Of a DNA stretch of 64,000 nucleotides, positions 27,457 through 35,354 are shown in pieces; within the stretch, counting starts at the first letter, position 1, and each line of letters opens with the position of its first letter. Source of the DNA: DATFQE01 sp963739085 (GTDB lineage: Bacteria > Actinomycetota > Thermoleophilia > Gaiellales > Gaiellaceae); contig CAVTZA010000016.1 in NCBI GenBank assembly GCA_963739085.1, positions 62,001 through 126,000 of the forward strand, given 5' to 3'. A program made the translations under genes and the position numbers. The notes beneath the pieces are model-generated. The model was not told where the DNA came from, searched no databases, and worked only from the letters and a program-made list of their open reading frames with translations.

Positions 27457-28038
27457 CTACGTCTCGACGGCGCGCCGGCGGTAGCGCGTCGTCTTCACGC
27501 GGTTCCCGCAGACCGACATCGCGCACCAGCGGCTCGAGCGGTTCTTCGAGCGGTCGTAGAAGATCCAGCGGCAGATGTGGCGCGGGCAGGCCTTCAGCCG
27601 CGGCCAGCTGCCGTCCGCCGTCGCCGTATGGACGACGCCGACGATGCGCCCGAGCGCCCCGTCGAGGCCCGTCGCGTCCGGGAGCAGGCTCGTCCCGTGC
27701 TCGCCCTCGAAGCGGACGACGAGGCGACCGCGCCGCGCGGTCTCCTCGAGGGTCTCCAGCGTGGCGCGCTCGACCTCGACGCCGTTGTTGCCGAGCAGCA
27801 GCGCGCGTAGCGCCTCGCGGACGTGGAGCGCGCGCCGAAGGTCGTCCTCGACGAGCACGAGATCCGGTGCGAGGACGTCCAGGCCGACGAGGGTTCGACG
27901 CAGCGCCTCGGGGTCGGTCAACTCCTCGATCCCGTTCTCGAAGTCGACCGTGTTCACGAACGCCTGCACGAGGCGGAGCGGCACGGGTGCCGGCGCTCTC
28001 CCACCCGGATCCTGGAGCACGCCGACAATAGTAGACAC
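27457..28038 (-). CDS. CGNR zinc-finger transcriptional regulator (ABATE domain)
   Basis: 193 residues. N-terminal ABATE-type domain, predicted to bind a small ligand, (LRLVQAFVNTVDFENG to HVREALRALLLGNNG) and a C-terminal CGNR zinc finger: KACPRHICRWIFYDRSKNRS and CAMSVCGNRVKTTRYRRR, with Cys/Cys/Cys/His-type ligands and the family's CGNR signature. Presumably a ligand-responsive DNA-binding repressor. GTG start at 28038, only 30 nt from the divergent GTG at 28069, so it may control that gene and itself. Confidence 0.88.
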   Translation of the reverse strand: MSTIVGVLQDPGGRAPAPVPLRLVQAFVNTVDFENGIEELTDPEALRRTLVGLDVLAPDLVLVEDDLRRALHVREALRALLLGNNGVEVERATLETLEETARRGRLVVRFEGEHGTSLLPDATGLDGALGRIVGVVHTATADGSWPRLKACPRHICRWIFYDRSKNRSSRWCAMSVCGNRVKTTRYRRRAVET

Positions 28039-28068
28039 CGGTAAAGACCTTACGCTAGTGTCTGGGCC
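28039..28068. promoter_or_regulatory. 30-bp divergent promoter region
   Basis: The whole spacer between the divergent starts of the CGNR regulator and the membrane-protein gene is 30 bp and relatively AT-rich (GGTAAAGACCTTACGCTAG). It holds TACGCT on the plus strand and TAAGGT on the minus strand as possible -10 boxes at leaderless spacing. Confidence 0.35.
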
Positions 28069-28893
28069 GTGACGCTGCTTCCGTCCTCGGCGCGCAGGCG
28101 CCGCCGGCTCGGGATCCTGGGCGCCGTGGTCGCGGTCGGCTTCGGCGTGTGGGGGCTCTCGCAGCTGCTGCCTGCGCCGAAGCACGAGAGCGCCGCGCCG
28201 AACGAGCAGGGGTCGAACAAGCTCGTCTTCCGTGAGAAGCAGGTGCCGCTGCGCCGCGCCGAGCGGCGGGCGCTCAACAAGCTCCTGGACGAGTTCATCC
28301 CGGCGGCCGTGGAGCGCAAGGACCCGGCCGCGGCGTACCGGCTCGCAACGCGCGGCCTGCGCCAGTCGGCGACGCGCGCCGAGTGGCGCCGGGGCAACAT
28401 CCCGGTCTACCCGTACCCGGCGAGCAAGCACCGCGACTGGACGCTGAACTTCTCGTACCCCAACGACGTCAACGTCGACCTGTTCGTCCAGCCGAAGAAG
28501 GGCGCGGACGTCGGCCCGATCGCGTTCACCGTCGAGTTCAAGCGCGGTCACGACCGGCAGTGGCGCGTCGACTCGTTCTTCCCGACGGCGATCTTCCCGA
28601 AGGTCGAGAAGGGCGGTCAGCCGCTGTCCCAGGCCGACCTCGGCCCCGGCAACGTCAAGGGCACCAGCCAGACCGGCAAGCCACGGCTCAGCCCGCTGTT
28701 CTTCCTGATCCCGCCCGGCCTGATCGCGCTCGTGCTCCTGATCCCGCTGGTGATGTTCGTCCGCGGCAAGCTGCGCGAAGCGAGGTCCGAGCGAGACTAC
28801 GCGATGACGCCGCGGCGGACCTTGCCGCCGCTGCCCAAGCCACGTGAGCGCTCCCAGCAGGAAGCGGAGCGCAACGGTTCGCCCGTCCCCTAG
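28069..28893 (+). CDS. Bitopic membrane protein, function unknown
   Basis: 274 residues: a basic N-terminus, a membrane helix (LGILGAVVAVGFGVWGLSQL), a ~170-residue extracytoplasmic domain with an NTF2-like look (LLDEFIPAAVERKDPAAAYR, WTLNFSYPNDVNVDLFVQP, RQWRVDSFFP), a second helix (FFLIPPGLIALVLLIPLVMF) and a basic/proline-rich cytoplasmic tail. I do not recognise the family; I recall similar proteins only as hypotheticals. GTG start at 28069. A dispersed repeat begins 30 nt after the stop. Confidence 0.7.
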   Translation: MTLLPSSARRRRRLGILGAVVAVGFGVWGLSQLLPAPKHESAAPNEQGSNKLVFREKQVPLRRAERRALNKLLDEFIPAAVERKDPAAAYRLATRGLRQSATRAEWRRGNIPVYPYPASKHRDWTLNFSYPNDVNVDLFVQPKKGADVGPIAFTVEFKRGHDRQWRVDSFFPTAIFPKVEKGGQPLSQADLGPGNVKGTSQTGKPRLSPLFFLIPPGLIALVLLIPLVMFVRGKLREARSERDYAMTPRRTLPPLPKPRERSQQEAERNGSPVP

Positions 28894-28923
28894 GAGCTCC
28901 CTTCGGGCCGAGTCCTGAGCCGT

Positions 28924-29027
28924 CGGGCCGCGCTGGACGACGCGATGCGGCGTCCTCAGTCGCGCCCGTATCGCTGCGCATACGAACGCTCCCTGCGTCC
29001 TTGCCTCGCGCCGACCATCGCACCCCG
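28924..29027 (-). repeat. Dispersed ~104-bp repeat, copy A
   Basis: Read on the minus strand this segment aligns over its whole length with 55371-55474 on the plus strand. About the first 75 positions are near identical (shared core GAGGCAAGGACGCAGGGAGC, then GTTCGTATGCGC and ATACGGGCGCGAC), with divergence toward the end and another shared block AGCGCGGCCCG. It begins 30 nt after the stop of the 28069 gene and ends 45 nt before the deoD start. No coding frame common to both copies is convincing. Confidence 0.8.
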
Positions 29028-29072
29028 TCGGGGAGGCCTCGACCCAAAGAAAGCTCTAGGGTTCTCCTCCCC

Positions 29073-29786
29073 GTGCCGATCCACCTCCGCGCCGAGAAGG
29101 GCGACTACGCCGATGCCTGCTTGCTCCCGGGCGATCCGCTGCGCGCGAGGTACATCGCGGAGACGTACTTCGACAACCCCGTGCAGGTCAACGGCGAGCG
29201 CGGCCTGCTGGGCTACACGGGCGAGTACGAGGGCAAGCGTGTCTCGGTCCAGGGCACCGGCATGGGCTGCCCCGGCGCGACCATCGTCTTCGAGGAGCTG
29301 ATCCAGCTCGGCGTCACGAAGCTCGTCCGGGTCGGCACCTGCGGCGGCCTGCAGCCCCACCACGCTCTCGGCGACCTGATCGTCGCGCTGACCGCGGTGC
29401 CGGCCGACGCGACCGCCGTCCACCTGGTGGCGAACGAGCCGCACTGCCCGACCGCCAGCTGGTCGCTGATCCACGGCGCCGTCCACGTCGCCAAGGAGAT
29501 GCAGCAGCCGATGCACGTCGGCCCGATCGTCTCGAGCGACCTCTTCTACAACCCCGACGACGGGCAGTACGAGCGCTGGTCGCAGCGCGGCGTCCTCGCC
29601 GTCGAGATGGAGGCCGCCGCGCTCTTCACCGTCGGGGCGCTGCGCAAGGTCCAGAGCGGCTGCCTGCTGACCGTCAGCGACATCGTGGTCGAGGGCGAGT
29701 TCAAGCGCATCTCGGACGACGAGTTGAAGGCGGCCGTCGACCGCATGACCCGCGTGGCGCTCCGCACCGTGACCGCCGAGCATTAG
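29073..29786 (+). CDS. deoD: DeoD-type purine nucleoside phosphorylase
   Basis: 237 residues of the nucleoside phosphorylase-I family. LLPGDPLRARYIAETYFDNP, GTGMGCPGATIVFEEL with phosphate-site residues, VRVGTCGGLQ, the nucleoside-site VLAVEMEAAALF and the catalytic Asp in TVSDIVVEGE are visible. Cleaves purine nucleosides to base and ribose 1-phosphate for salvage. GTG at 29073 matches the family start (VPIHLRAEKGDYA). Its stop overlaps the proposed ATT start of the lipid kinase by one base. Confidence 0.93.
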   Translation: MPIHLRAEKGDYADACLLPGDPLRARYIAETYFDNPVQVNGERGLLGYTGEYEGKRVSVQGTGMGCPGATIVFEELIQLGVTKLVRVGTCGGLQPHHALGDLIVALTAVPADATAVHLVANEPHCPTASWSLIHGAVHVAKEMQQPMHVGPIVSSDLFYNPDDGQYERWSQRGVLAVEMEAAALFTVGALRKVQSGCLLTVSDIVVEGEFKRISDDELKAAVDRMTRVALRTVTAEH

Positions 29787-30690
29787 GGCCTTCCTCGTCA
29801 ATCCGGCCTCGGACAACGGGGCGACCGGGCGGCGCTGGCCGCAGCTGGCTCACCGCGCGGCTGAGCTCGGCCTCGAAGGCGTCACGCTCTTCTCCGAGCG
29901 GCCGGGGCACTTCGCGGAACTGGTCGCGCGGGCGGCCGCCGACGGCGCGGAGCAGGTCGTCGCGGTCGGCGGCGACGGGACGCTGAACGAGATCGCCAAC
30001 GGCCTGCTCGCGCTCCAGGGGGACCGCCCCGAGCTCGCGGTGATCCCGTTCGGCACCGGAATGGACTTCGCGCGGAGCCACGGGATTCCGCGCAAGCTCG
30101 AGGCCGCCGTCGACGTGGCGCTCTCCGGGAACGTCGTCTCGATCGACGCCGGCCGCGTTCGCTACGCGGCCTGGGACGGAGCGGAGGCGGAGTCGTACTT
30201 CGCCAACATCGCGAGCGCCGGGATGAGCGGAGCCGTCGCGCGACAGGCCAACCAGACCACGAAGGCGCTCGGCGGCCGGGTCAGCTTCTTCGCCGCGCTC
30301 GTCCGCGTCTTCGCGGGCTGGCGCAACACCGAGCTCGAGGTGGACGTCGCCGGCGAGCGGCGCTCCGGGAAGATGACGAACCTCATCGTGGCGAACGGCC
30401 GCTACCAGGGCGGCGGGATGCTGATCGCACCGGAGTCAGTTCCCGACGACGGGCTCTTCGACATCCTCGTGATCGGCGACGTGACGAAGCGGGACTTCCT
30501 CCTCAACGTCGGGAAGATCTACCGGGGAACGCATCTCTCGCACCCGAAGATCGAGCTCCTCCGAGGAGCGCGCGTCTCCGTCGAGGGCGAGGTGCCCGTC
30601 CCGATCGAGCTCGACGGCGAGCAGCCCGGGACGACTCCGGCGACCTTCGAGGTCGTGCCCGGGGCGTTGCGCCTGCGCGTGCCTGGCTAG
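29782..30690 (+). CDS. Diacylglycerol/lipid kinase family protein (ATT start)
   Basis: 302 residues of the DagK/YegS-type lipid kinase family: N-terminal RAFLVNPASDNG, the nucleotide-binding VAVGGDGTLNEIANGLL, VIPFGTGMDFARSHGI, and the C-terminal lid with FDILVIGDVTKRDFL and ELDGEQPGTTPATFEVVPGA. In this frame a TGA lies at 29770-29772 and no ATG, GTG or TTG occurs before the conserved RAFLVNP; ATT at 29782, overlapping the deoD TAG by one base (ATTAG), is the only plausible full-length start. The stop shares CTAG with the convergent coiled-coil gene. Confidence 0.85.
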   Translation: MRAFLVNPASDNGATGRRWPQLAHRAAELGLEGVTLFSERPGHFAELVARAAADGAEQVVAVGGDGTLNEIANGLLALQGDRPELAVIPFGTGMDFARSHGIPRKLEAAVDVALSGNVVSIDAGRVRYAAWDGAEAESYFANIASAGMSGAVARQANQTTKALGGRVSFFAALVRVFAGWRNTELEVDVAGERRSGKMTNLIVANGRYQGGGMLIAPESVPDDGLFDILVIGDVTKRDFLLNVGKIYRGTHLSHPKIELLRGARVSVEGEVPVPIELDGEQPGTTPATFEVVPGALRLRVPG

Positions 30691-31055
30691 GAGCCTGGAG
30701 CCGACGAGCCTGGGGCCGAGGAGCCCGGGGCCGAGGAGCCCGGGGCCGAGGAGCCCGAGGAGCCGGAGGCCGGGCTCTTCCGCTGCGTGGTGCGGCGGCG
30801 CGGCGAGGTGGACTTCGTCGTGGTCGCCTTGCGGGCGGTCGAGGCGGGACGGGAGCCGCCGCCCTCGAGCGCCTTGACCCGCTTCTCGAGGTCCTTGACC
30901 TTCTTTTCCAGACCCTCGAGGCCGCGGACGCGCTTTTGCAGGTCGTCTACGCGCTCGCGCAGCGTGTGCACGGAGTCGATGACCCCCTTGGCACCGGGAA
31001 GCTCCGTGATCCGGCCGATCAAGTTGCCGAGAACATCCTGTTTGCGCTCCGCCAT
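30687..31055 (-). CDS. Coiled-coil protein with repetitive Ser/Ala/Pro/Gly tail
   Basis: 122 residues. N-terminal helical part (MAERKQDVLGNLIGRITELP), a heptad coiled coil (LRERVDDLQKRVRGLEGLEK, KVKDLEKRVKALE), a basic Lys/Arg/Thr stretch (TARKATTTKSTSPRRRTTQR) and a C-terminal tail of repeated SSAPG units encoded by an approximate 15-bp tandem repeat (about 30700-30765). It looks like a nucleoid- or granule-associated scaffold (phasin-like or histone-like), but no family is recognised. ATG at 31055 with a GGAG-type site nearby. Confidence 0.65.
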   Translation of the reverse strand: MAERKQDVLGNLIGRITELPGAKGVIDSVHTLRERVDDLQKRVRGLEGLEKKVKDLEKRVKALEGGGSRPASTARKATTTKSTSPRRRTTQRKSPASGSSGSSAPGSSAPGSSAPGSSAPGS

Positions 31056-31200
31056 GTCGCTCCGCCTTTCCGATGTTTCTCCGGACCTTACCCGGGGCTC
31101 CACTAACGATTCGCCCTGAACGACGTCCGAATTTTCACAGGATCCTTACCGGCCCGTTACCAGGATTCACGGGAAACGGCCGCTAGTGAGGGTAGCCTCG

Positions 31201-31371
31201 ATGCCGATGAAGACTTCCCCTCAGAGCCCGGCAGCCCGCCACCGTCACCGGTCGGTCACGCTGCACGTGCTCGCCCAGCGGCAGGGAATCCCCTACGAGC
31301 TCGAGCAGAAGGTCTGCTCGTCCTGTAGCCGGATCCTGGACGAGCGCCCGCTGAAGCGCGCAGCGGCTTAG
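31201..31371 (+). CDS. Small CxxC protein
   Basis: 56 residues: basic N-terminus (PAARHRHRSVTLHVLAQRQG), then VPYELEQ-like IPYELEQKVCSSCSRILDERPLKRA. One C-x2-C pair suggests half of a zinc site, perhaps completed by the His residues or by dimerisation. I have seen similar short proteins in related actinobacteria but know no function. ATG at 31201 (another start is possible 15 nt upstream). The stop overlaps the sirtuin stop (TTAG). Confidence 0.6.
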   Translation: MPMKTSPQSPAARHRHRSVTLHVLAQRQGIPYELEQKVCSSCSRILDERPLKRAAA

Positions 31372-32123
31372 GCCTGGCGCAGTCCCGCGCGAGCGCTGCT
31401 GCCACCTGCGGCAGGAGCTCTCCTGCGCTGCCGTCGAGCTTGAGCGTCGCCCGAGGAGTCCAAGGCGGTCGGGCCTCGGTTCACGATCGCGACCGCGCCG
31501 CCCGCGCGAAGCGTGTCGAGCGGGAGCCCGGCCACGGGATAGACCTCCAGCGCCGATCCGACGACGAGCATCAGCGACGCCGACGCGGCCAGCTCGAACG
31601 CGCGCTCGATCGCCGCTTCCGGCAGGAGCTCGCCGAAGAAGACCACGTCGGGCTTCAGGATCGCCCCGCAGTCGGCGCAGCTCGGAGGGCCGCCGTCGCC
31701 GGTCAGCTCCAGGACCGCCGCAAGCGGATAGCTGCGGCCGCAATCGGGGCAGCTCGCGCTACGGATCGAACCGTGGACCTCCACGACGTCGCGGCTCCCG
31801 GCCCGCTCGTGGAGGAGGTCGATGTTCTGCGTCACGATCGCGGTCACGTGACCGGCGCGCTCGAGCTCGGCAAGCGCCACGTGCCCGGCATTCGGCTCGG
31901 CTGAGCCAAGCATCGAGAAGCGCGGGGCGTAGAACTCCCACACCTTGGCCGGGTCTCGGCGAAAGGAATCCAGCGACCCGTACTCCAACGGGTCGACGGT
32001 CTCCCAGATGCCCCCGGGCGAGCGGAAGTCGGGGATGCCGCTCTCGGTCGAGATGCCGGCACCCGTCAGCACGACGGCGGGGCCCCGCTCCCGGAACAGC
32101 TCCACAAGCCGCTCGACGCTCAT
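31368..32123 (-). CDS. Sirtuin NAD-dependent deacylase (C-terminus probably frameshifted)
   Basis: 251 residues. Sir2 core: NAD-binding GAGISTESGIPDFRSPGG, TQNIDLLHERAG, catalytic His in EVHGSI, the zinc site CPDC and CADC, and VVGSALEVYPVAGLP. After IVNRGPTALDSSGD the frame gives an unsirtuin-like Arg-rich tail, while the +1 frame reads KLDGSAGELLPQVAAALA, the expected C-terminal helix. An extra C near 31440 explains both. The corrected frame would run past the present stop over the small CxxC gene. Deacylates protein lysines; class III/bacterial CobB-like. Confidence 0.88.
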   Translation of the reverse strand: MSVERLVELFRERGPAVVLTGAGISTESGIPDFRSPGGIWETVDPLEYGSLDSFRRDPAKVWEFYAPRFSMLGSAEPNAGHVALAELERAGHVTAIVTQNIDLLHERAGSRDVVEVHGSIRSASCPDCGRSYPLAAVLELTGDGGPPSCADCGAILKPDVVFFGELLPEAAIERAFELAASASLMLVVGSALEVYPVAGLPLDTLRAGGAVAIVNRGPTALDSSGDAQARRQRRRAPAAGGSSARAGLRQA

Positions 32124-32146
32124 CGGCCCGATCGTAGACTCGCCCC

Positions 32147-32557
32147 GTGGACGGGTTCCGCTTTACGACCGACGTGAAGGTGCGCTTTGCGGAGACCGAC
32201 GCGCAGGGGGTCGTCCACCACGCCGCCTACCTCGTCTGGTTCGAGAACGCGCGCATCGACTACCTGGCGCGGTTCGAGGGCGGCTACCCCGCCATGCGCG
32301 AGGCCGGCGTCGACGCCACCACGGTCGAGGCCAACGTCCGGTACCTGATTCCGGCGCGCTTCCCGGACCACCTCGACATCGGTGTCCGCTGCGTCGACGT
32401 GCGCGGCGCACGCTTCCGTTTCGAGTACGCGATCGAACGCGGCGGGATTCGCCTGGCCGACGGCTGGACCGCTCACGCCTGCGTCGACGCGACGACGCTC
32501 AGGCCGACGCGCGTGCCCGCGTTCCTCGTCGAGGCGATCGCCGCAGCCGAAAGCTAG
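32147..32557 (+). CDS. Hotdog-fold acyl-CoA thioesterase (4HBT family)
   Basis: 136 residues resembling YbgC/4-hydroxybenzoyl-CoA thioesterases. The active-site motif is VRFAETDAQGVVHHAAYLVW, with the catalytic Asp followed by the typical QG-x-VHHA, then NARIDYLARFEGG. GTG start at 32147. Hydrolyses an acyl-CoA, but the chain specificity cannot be read. Convergent with the VanW gene, sharing CTAG at the stops. Confidence 0.85.
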   Translation: MDGFRFTTDVKVRFAETDAQGVVHHAAYLVWFENARIDYLARFEGGYPAMREAGVDATTVEANVRYLIPARFPDHLDIGVRCVDVRGARFRFEYAIERGGIRLADGWTAHACVDATTLRPTRVPAFLVEAIAAAES

Positions 32558-34458
32558 GCGGGCTTGCCCGGCGGCGGGGGCGGCTGCTTGCCGGTGGTCG
32601 TCGGCGGCGGAGGCAGGGGCGGAGGCTCCTCCTCTCCGGTCGTCGTCGGCGGCGGCGGAGGTGGAGGCGGCGGCTTGGGCTTCGGCTTGGGCTTCGGCTT
32701 CGTGCCGTAGATGACCACGCGCGGCTCGGCGACGTAGTACGACGACCACGAGTCGTCGGACAGCAGCTTGCCGGCGCTCGAGTAGACGCGGCGGCGGACG
32801 CTCGTCGTGCGCCCGGGCTCGCCGTAGGTCTCCAGGGAGGTCTCGCCGACAAAGCGCTCCGGGTCGGGAACCCGCTTCACGCCGGGCTGCGCGGTGACGC
32901 GGAGCGGCGCGGTCTCCGACTCCACCCGCCGGTGGACCGGCGTTCCGTACAGAGCGACCGTGAGTGACGACGACCCGACGAACGTCCGCAGCAGCAGCCA
33001 GTGGCCGGTGTCGTTCACGAACTTCAGGTCGAGGTCGGGGTAGTTCACGGTTGCGTCGCGGCCGGTGGGGTAGTGGCTGATGTAGAGCGCGTGGTTCGTC
33101 CGCTGCGTGATCGGCAGGCCGGCCTCGAAGGCCGCGTTGAAGACCGTCGTCGAGACCTGGCAGACGCCGCCGCCGAGGCCCGTCTGGAGCTCGCCGTTGA
33201 TGATGACGGGCGCCTCGAGGAAGCCCTTGTCGGCCGTTCGCTCGCCGGTGGCGCCGTTGAACGAGAAGGTGGAGCCAGGCGCGATCAGCGTGCGGTCGAC
33301 GAGCTGTGCCACGAGGCGCACGTTGTGCAGGCGATTCGCCTCGCCGCCGTAGATGGTCTCGTAGCTGCCGACGAGGCCCTTGATCCCCATCCGCCTCGCC
33401 TCGGCGGCCGTGCGCTCTGCGGTGGCGTGCGCGACCGTCAGCCGTGCCACGCGACCCTGGCGCTGGACCGCGGCCGCGAGGATCGCCTTCTTCGCCGCGT
33501 CGACGTCGAGCGCGAGGCCGTCCTGCTCGGGGATGACCTCGACACCGCTCGACGTGATCAGGAAGTCCGCGTTCTTGGGCGGCCTGTTGACCGAGCGCTG
33601 CAGGGCGGCGAGCCAGCGGTCGGCCTTGGCGCCGCCGATCGACAGGGTGCGGGTGCCGCCGCTCGGAAGGTCGAGCAGGCCGGCGATCCGCCACCGCGGG
33701 AGCCGCCACCGCGTGTTGGCGAGCGTCAGAGTCACCGGTGCCGACAGCGCCGTGCGCAGCTGCCCGACGACCGGCCTGAGCGCCGCGGCCGTGACCGCAG
33801 GGCGCGCCGCGCGCACGGGCAGAGCGACCGGCAGCCGCTCGAAGCCCGCAAGGGCGTGGACGATCGTCGCGGCCGCCGCCTGGCGGTCGAGTGTCAGGCC
33901 GTTGCGACCGGGAACGAGCGCCACGTTGAGCCCCCGAAGCTGCACCGCAGCGTCGCGCTGCCGGCGGTCGATCTCGCCGCCGAGCTTCGAGACGAAGAAG
34001 TCGAGCGCGGGCTCGTAGACCTCGACCGGCGGATGGATGTCGCTGCCGAAGACACGCACGCCGATCCGGCGCAGGCCGCGAAAGGGGCCGAAGCCGTCAC
34101 CCTGGCGGCGCGCAGATTCCACGCCCGCGCTCCAGTCCACCTCCACGCCGAGCGCGCTCGGGCGGATCTTCCAGCTGCGGCCGTCGGCGCGGAACTCGAC
34201 CGGAACGTGGCGGAGGCGGTCGGCTCGGCGCTCGAGACGCTTCTTCGCCTCGCCGACCTCGAGCCCGCCGACGGGCACCCCTTCGATCCGGGCGCCGGCG
34301 GGGACCTTCTTCGTCGAGCCCGCGAAGGCGAATCCGAACAGCGCCGCGACCGCGACGATGATCGTCGCGAGGAGAAGCGACCACTGCCAGAGGAGGCGGG
34401 TCCGCTGGCGGCGCCTCCGGGCACGTGGCGAACGGGAGGCGGCTCTCGTCGTGCCCAC
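32554..34458 (-). CDS. VanW-family cell-wall protein with peptidoglycan-binding repeats
   Basis: 634 residues. One N-terminal membrane anchor (LLATIIVAVAALFGFAFAGS), two PG_binding_4-like repeats (KVPAGARIEGVPVGGLEVGE, then a second), a VanW domain (APGSTFSFNGATGERTADKG, INGELQTGLGGGVCQVSTTV, YPTGRDATVNYPDLDLKF), a G5-like segment, and a low-complexity tail of KPKPKPKP, polyproline and PPTTTG. Probably faces the cell wall; the function of VanW is not firmly known. Start 34458; the gene ends by sharing CTAG with the thioesterase gene. Confidence 0.9.
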   Translation of the reverse strand: MGTTRAASRSPRARRRRQRTRLLWQWSLLLATIIVAVAALFGFAFAGSTKKVPAGARIEGVPVGGLEVGEAKKRLERRADRLRHVPVEFRADGRSWKIRPSALGVEVDWSAGVESARRQGDGFGPFRGLRRIGVRVFGSDIHPPVEVYEPALDFFVSKLGGEIDRRQRDAAVQLRGLNVALVPGRNGLTLDRQAAAATIVHALAGFERLPVALPVRAARPAVTAAALRPVVGQLRTALSAPVTLTLANTRWRLPRWRIAGLLDLPSGGTRTLSIGGAKADRWLAALQRSVNRPPKNADFLITSSGVEVIPEQDGLALDVDAAKKAILAAAVQRQGRVARLTVAHATAERTAAEARRMGIKGLVGSYETIYGGEANRLHNVRLVAQLVDRTLIAPGSTFSFNGATGERTADKGFLEAPVIINGELQTGLGGGVCQVSTTVFNAAFEAGLPITQRTNHALYISHYPTGRDATVNYPDLDLKFVNDTGHWLLLRTFVGSSSLTVALYGTPVHRRVESETAPLRVTAQPGVKRVPDPERFVGETSLETYGEPGRTTSVRRRVYSSAGKLLSDDSWSSYYVAEPRVVIYGTKPKPKPKPKPPPPPPPPPTTTGEEEPPPLPPPPTTTGKQPPPPPGKPA

Positions 34459-34520
34459 GTGCCGGGACTGTACCCGTTGGTGCGGCGGCCCTCATTTCGC
34501 CGCCGGGGCGCTGCTCTCAG

Positions 34521-35354
34521 TCAGAATGTGAAGAGCTCGATCCCGCCGGTCACCGGGATCGCGGCCCCGGTCACGTAGCTTGCGAGGTCGGAGCAGAGGA
34601 AGGCGATCACGTTCGCGATCTCGTCCGGCTCTCCGGGCCTCCGCATCGCCGTCCGCTTGATCATCCGCTCGTTCATCTCCGGGTTGCCGAAGCCGAAGGC
34701 CTCGGTGCCGATGATCCCGGGCACGATCGCGTTCGCCGTGATCCCGTGGCGCGCGCCCTCGAGCGCGAGCGTCTTCGTCAGCCCGAGCAGCCCCGCCTTG
34801 GTCGTCGAGTAGCTGGCCTGGCCAAACCCGCCGAGCGTCCCCGCGACCGAGGCCATGTTCACGATCCGCCCCCAGCCGTTCGCGCGCATCGGCTCCCAGA
34901 CGGCCTGGGCGCAGTTGAACGCCCCGGTGAGGTTGACGCGGAGGTCGCGCTCCCAGAGCTCCGGCGCCTGCTGCTGGAACTGCGCGGTGTGGTCGAGCGT
35001 GCCCGCGTTGTTGACGAGGATCTCGACGGTTCCGAGCTCGTCCCTGATCTGGGCGACGGCTGCGTCCACCTGGTCGCGGTCGGTGACGTCGCACTTGACC
35101 GCGAGCGCGCGGCGGCCCAGCCCGCGGATCTCGTCGACGGTCGACTCGGTATAGACGATGCCCTGCGCGCGGGCGACCTGCGCGAGCACGCCGTAGCGCT
35201 CCGCGTCCACTCCCTCGTCGGATTCGAGCTGGATGTCGGCGATCGCGACGTCCGCGCCGGCGCGCGCGAGCGCGAGCGCGTCCGCCCTGCCCAGTCCTCG
35301 TGATCCGCCGGTGACGAGGGCGACGCGCCCCGTCAGGTCGATCTCAATCGCCAC
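34521..35354 (-). CDS. Short-chain dehydrogenase/reductase (SDR)
   Basis: 277 residues. NAD(P)-binding TGGSRGLGRADALALA, NNAG, catalytic Ser region (MASVAGTLGGFGQ) and YSTTK, closing PVTGGIELFTF. Between beta-2 and the CDVTD strand it has an insert of about 25 residues (DEGVDAERYGVLAQVARAQG) like that of mycofactocin-coupled SDRs, though I see no mycofactocin genes here. GTG at 35354 overlaps the acyl-CoA dehydrogenase stop by 11 nt, so the two form an operon, likely in acyl-CoA or alcohol oxidation. Confidence 0.88.
   Translation of the reverse strand: MAIEIDLTGRVALVTGGSRGLGRADALALARAGADVAIADIQLESDEGVDAERYGVLAQVARAQGIVYTESTVDEIRGLGRRALAVKCDVTDRDQVDAAVAQIRDELGTVEILVNNAGTLDHTAQFQQQAPELWERDLRVNLTGAFNCAQAVWEPMRANGWGRIVNMASVAGTLGGFGQASYSTTKAGLLGLTKTLALEGARHGITANAIVPGIIGTEAFGFGNPEMNERMIKRTAMRRPGEPDEIANVIAFLCSDLASYVTGAAIPVTGGIELFTF

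Noticed and set aside
30695..30770. CRISPR-like or satellite array
   Set aside because: The repeat is a 15-bp coding tandem repeat without spacers, giving the SSAPG tail of a coiled-coil protein.
34521..35354. Mycofactocin system
   Set aside because: The SDR has a mycofactocin-type insert, but no mftA-F genes or other partners occur in the window.
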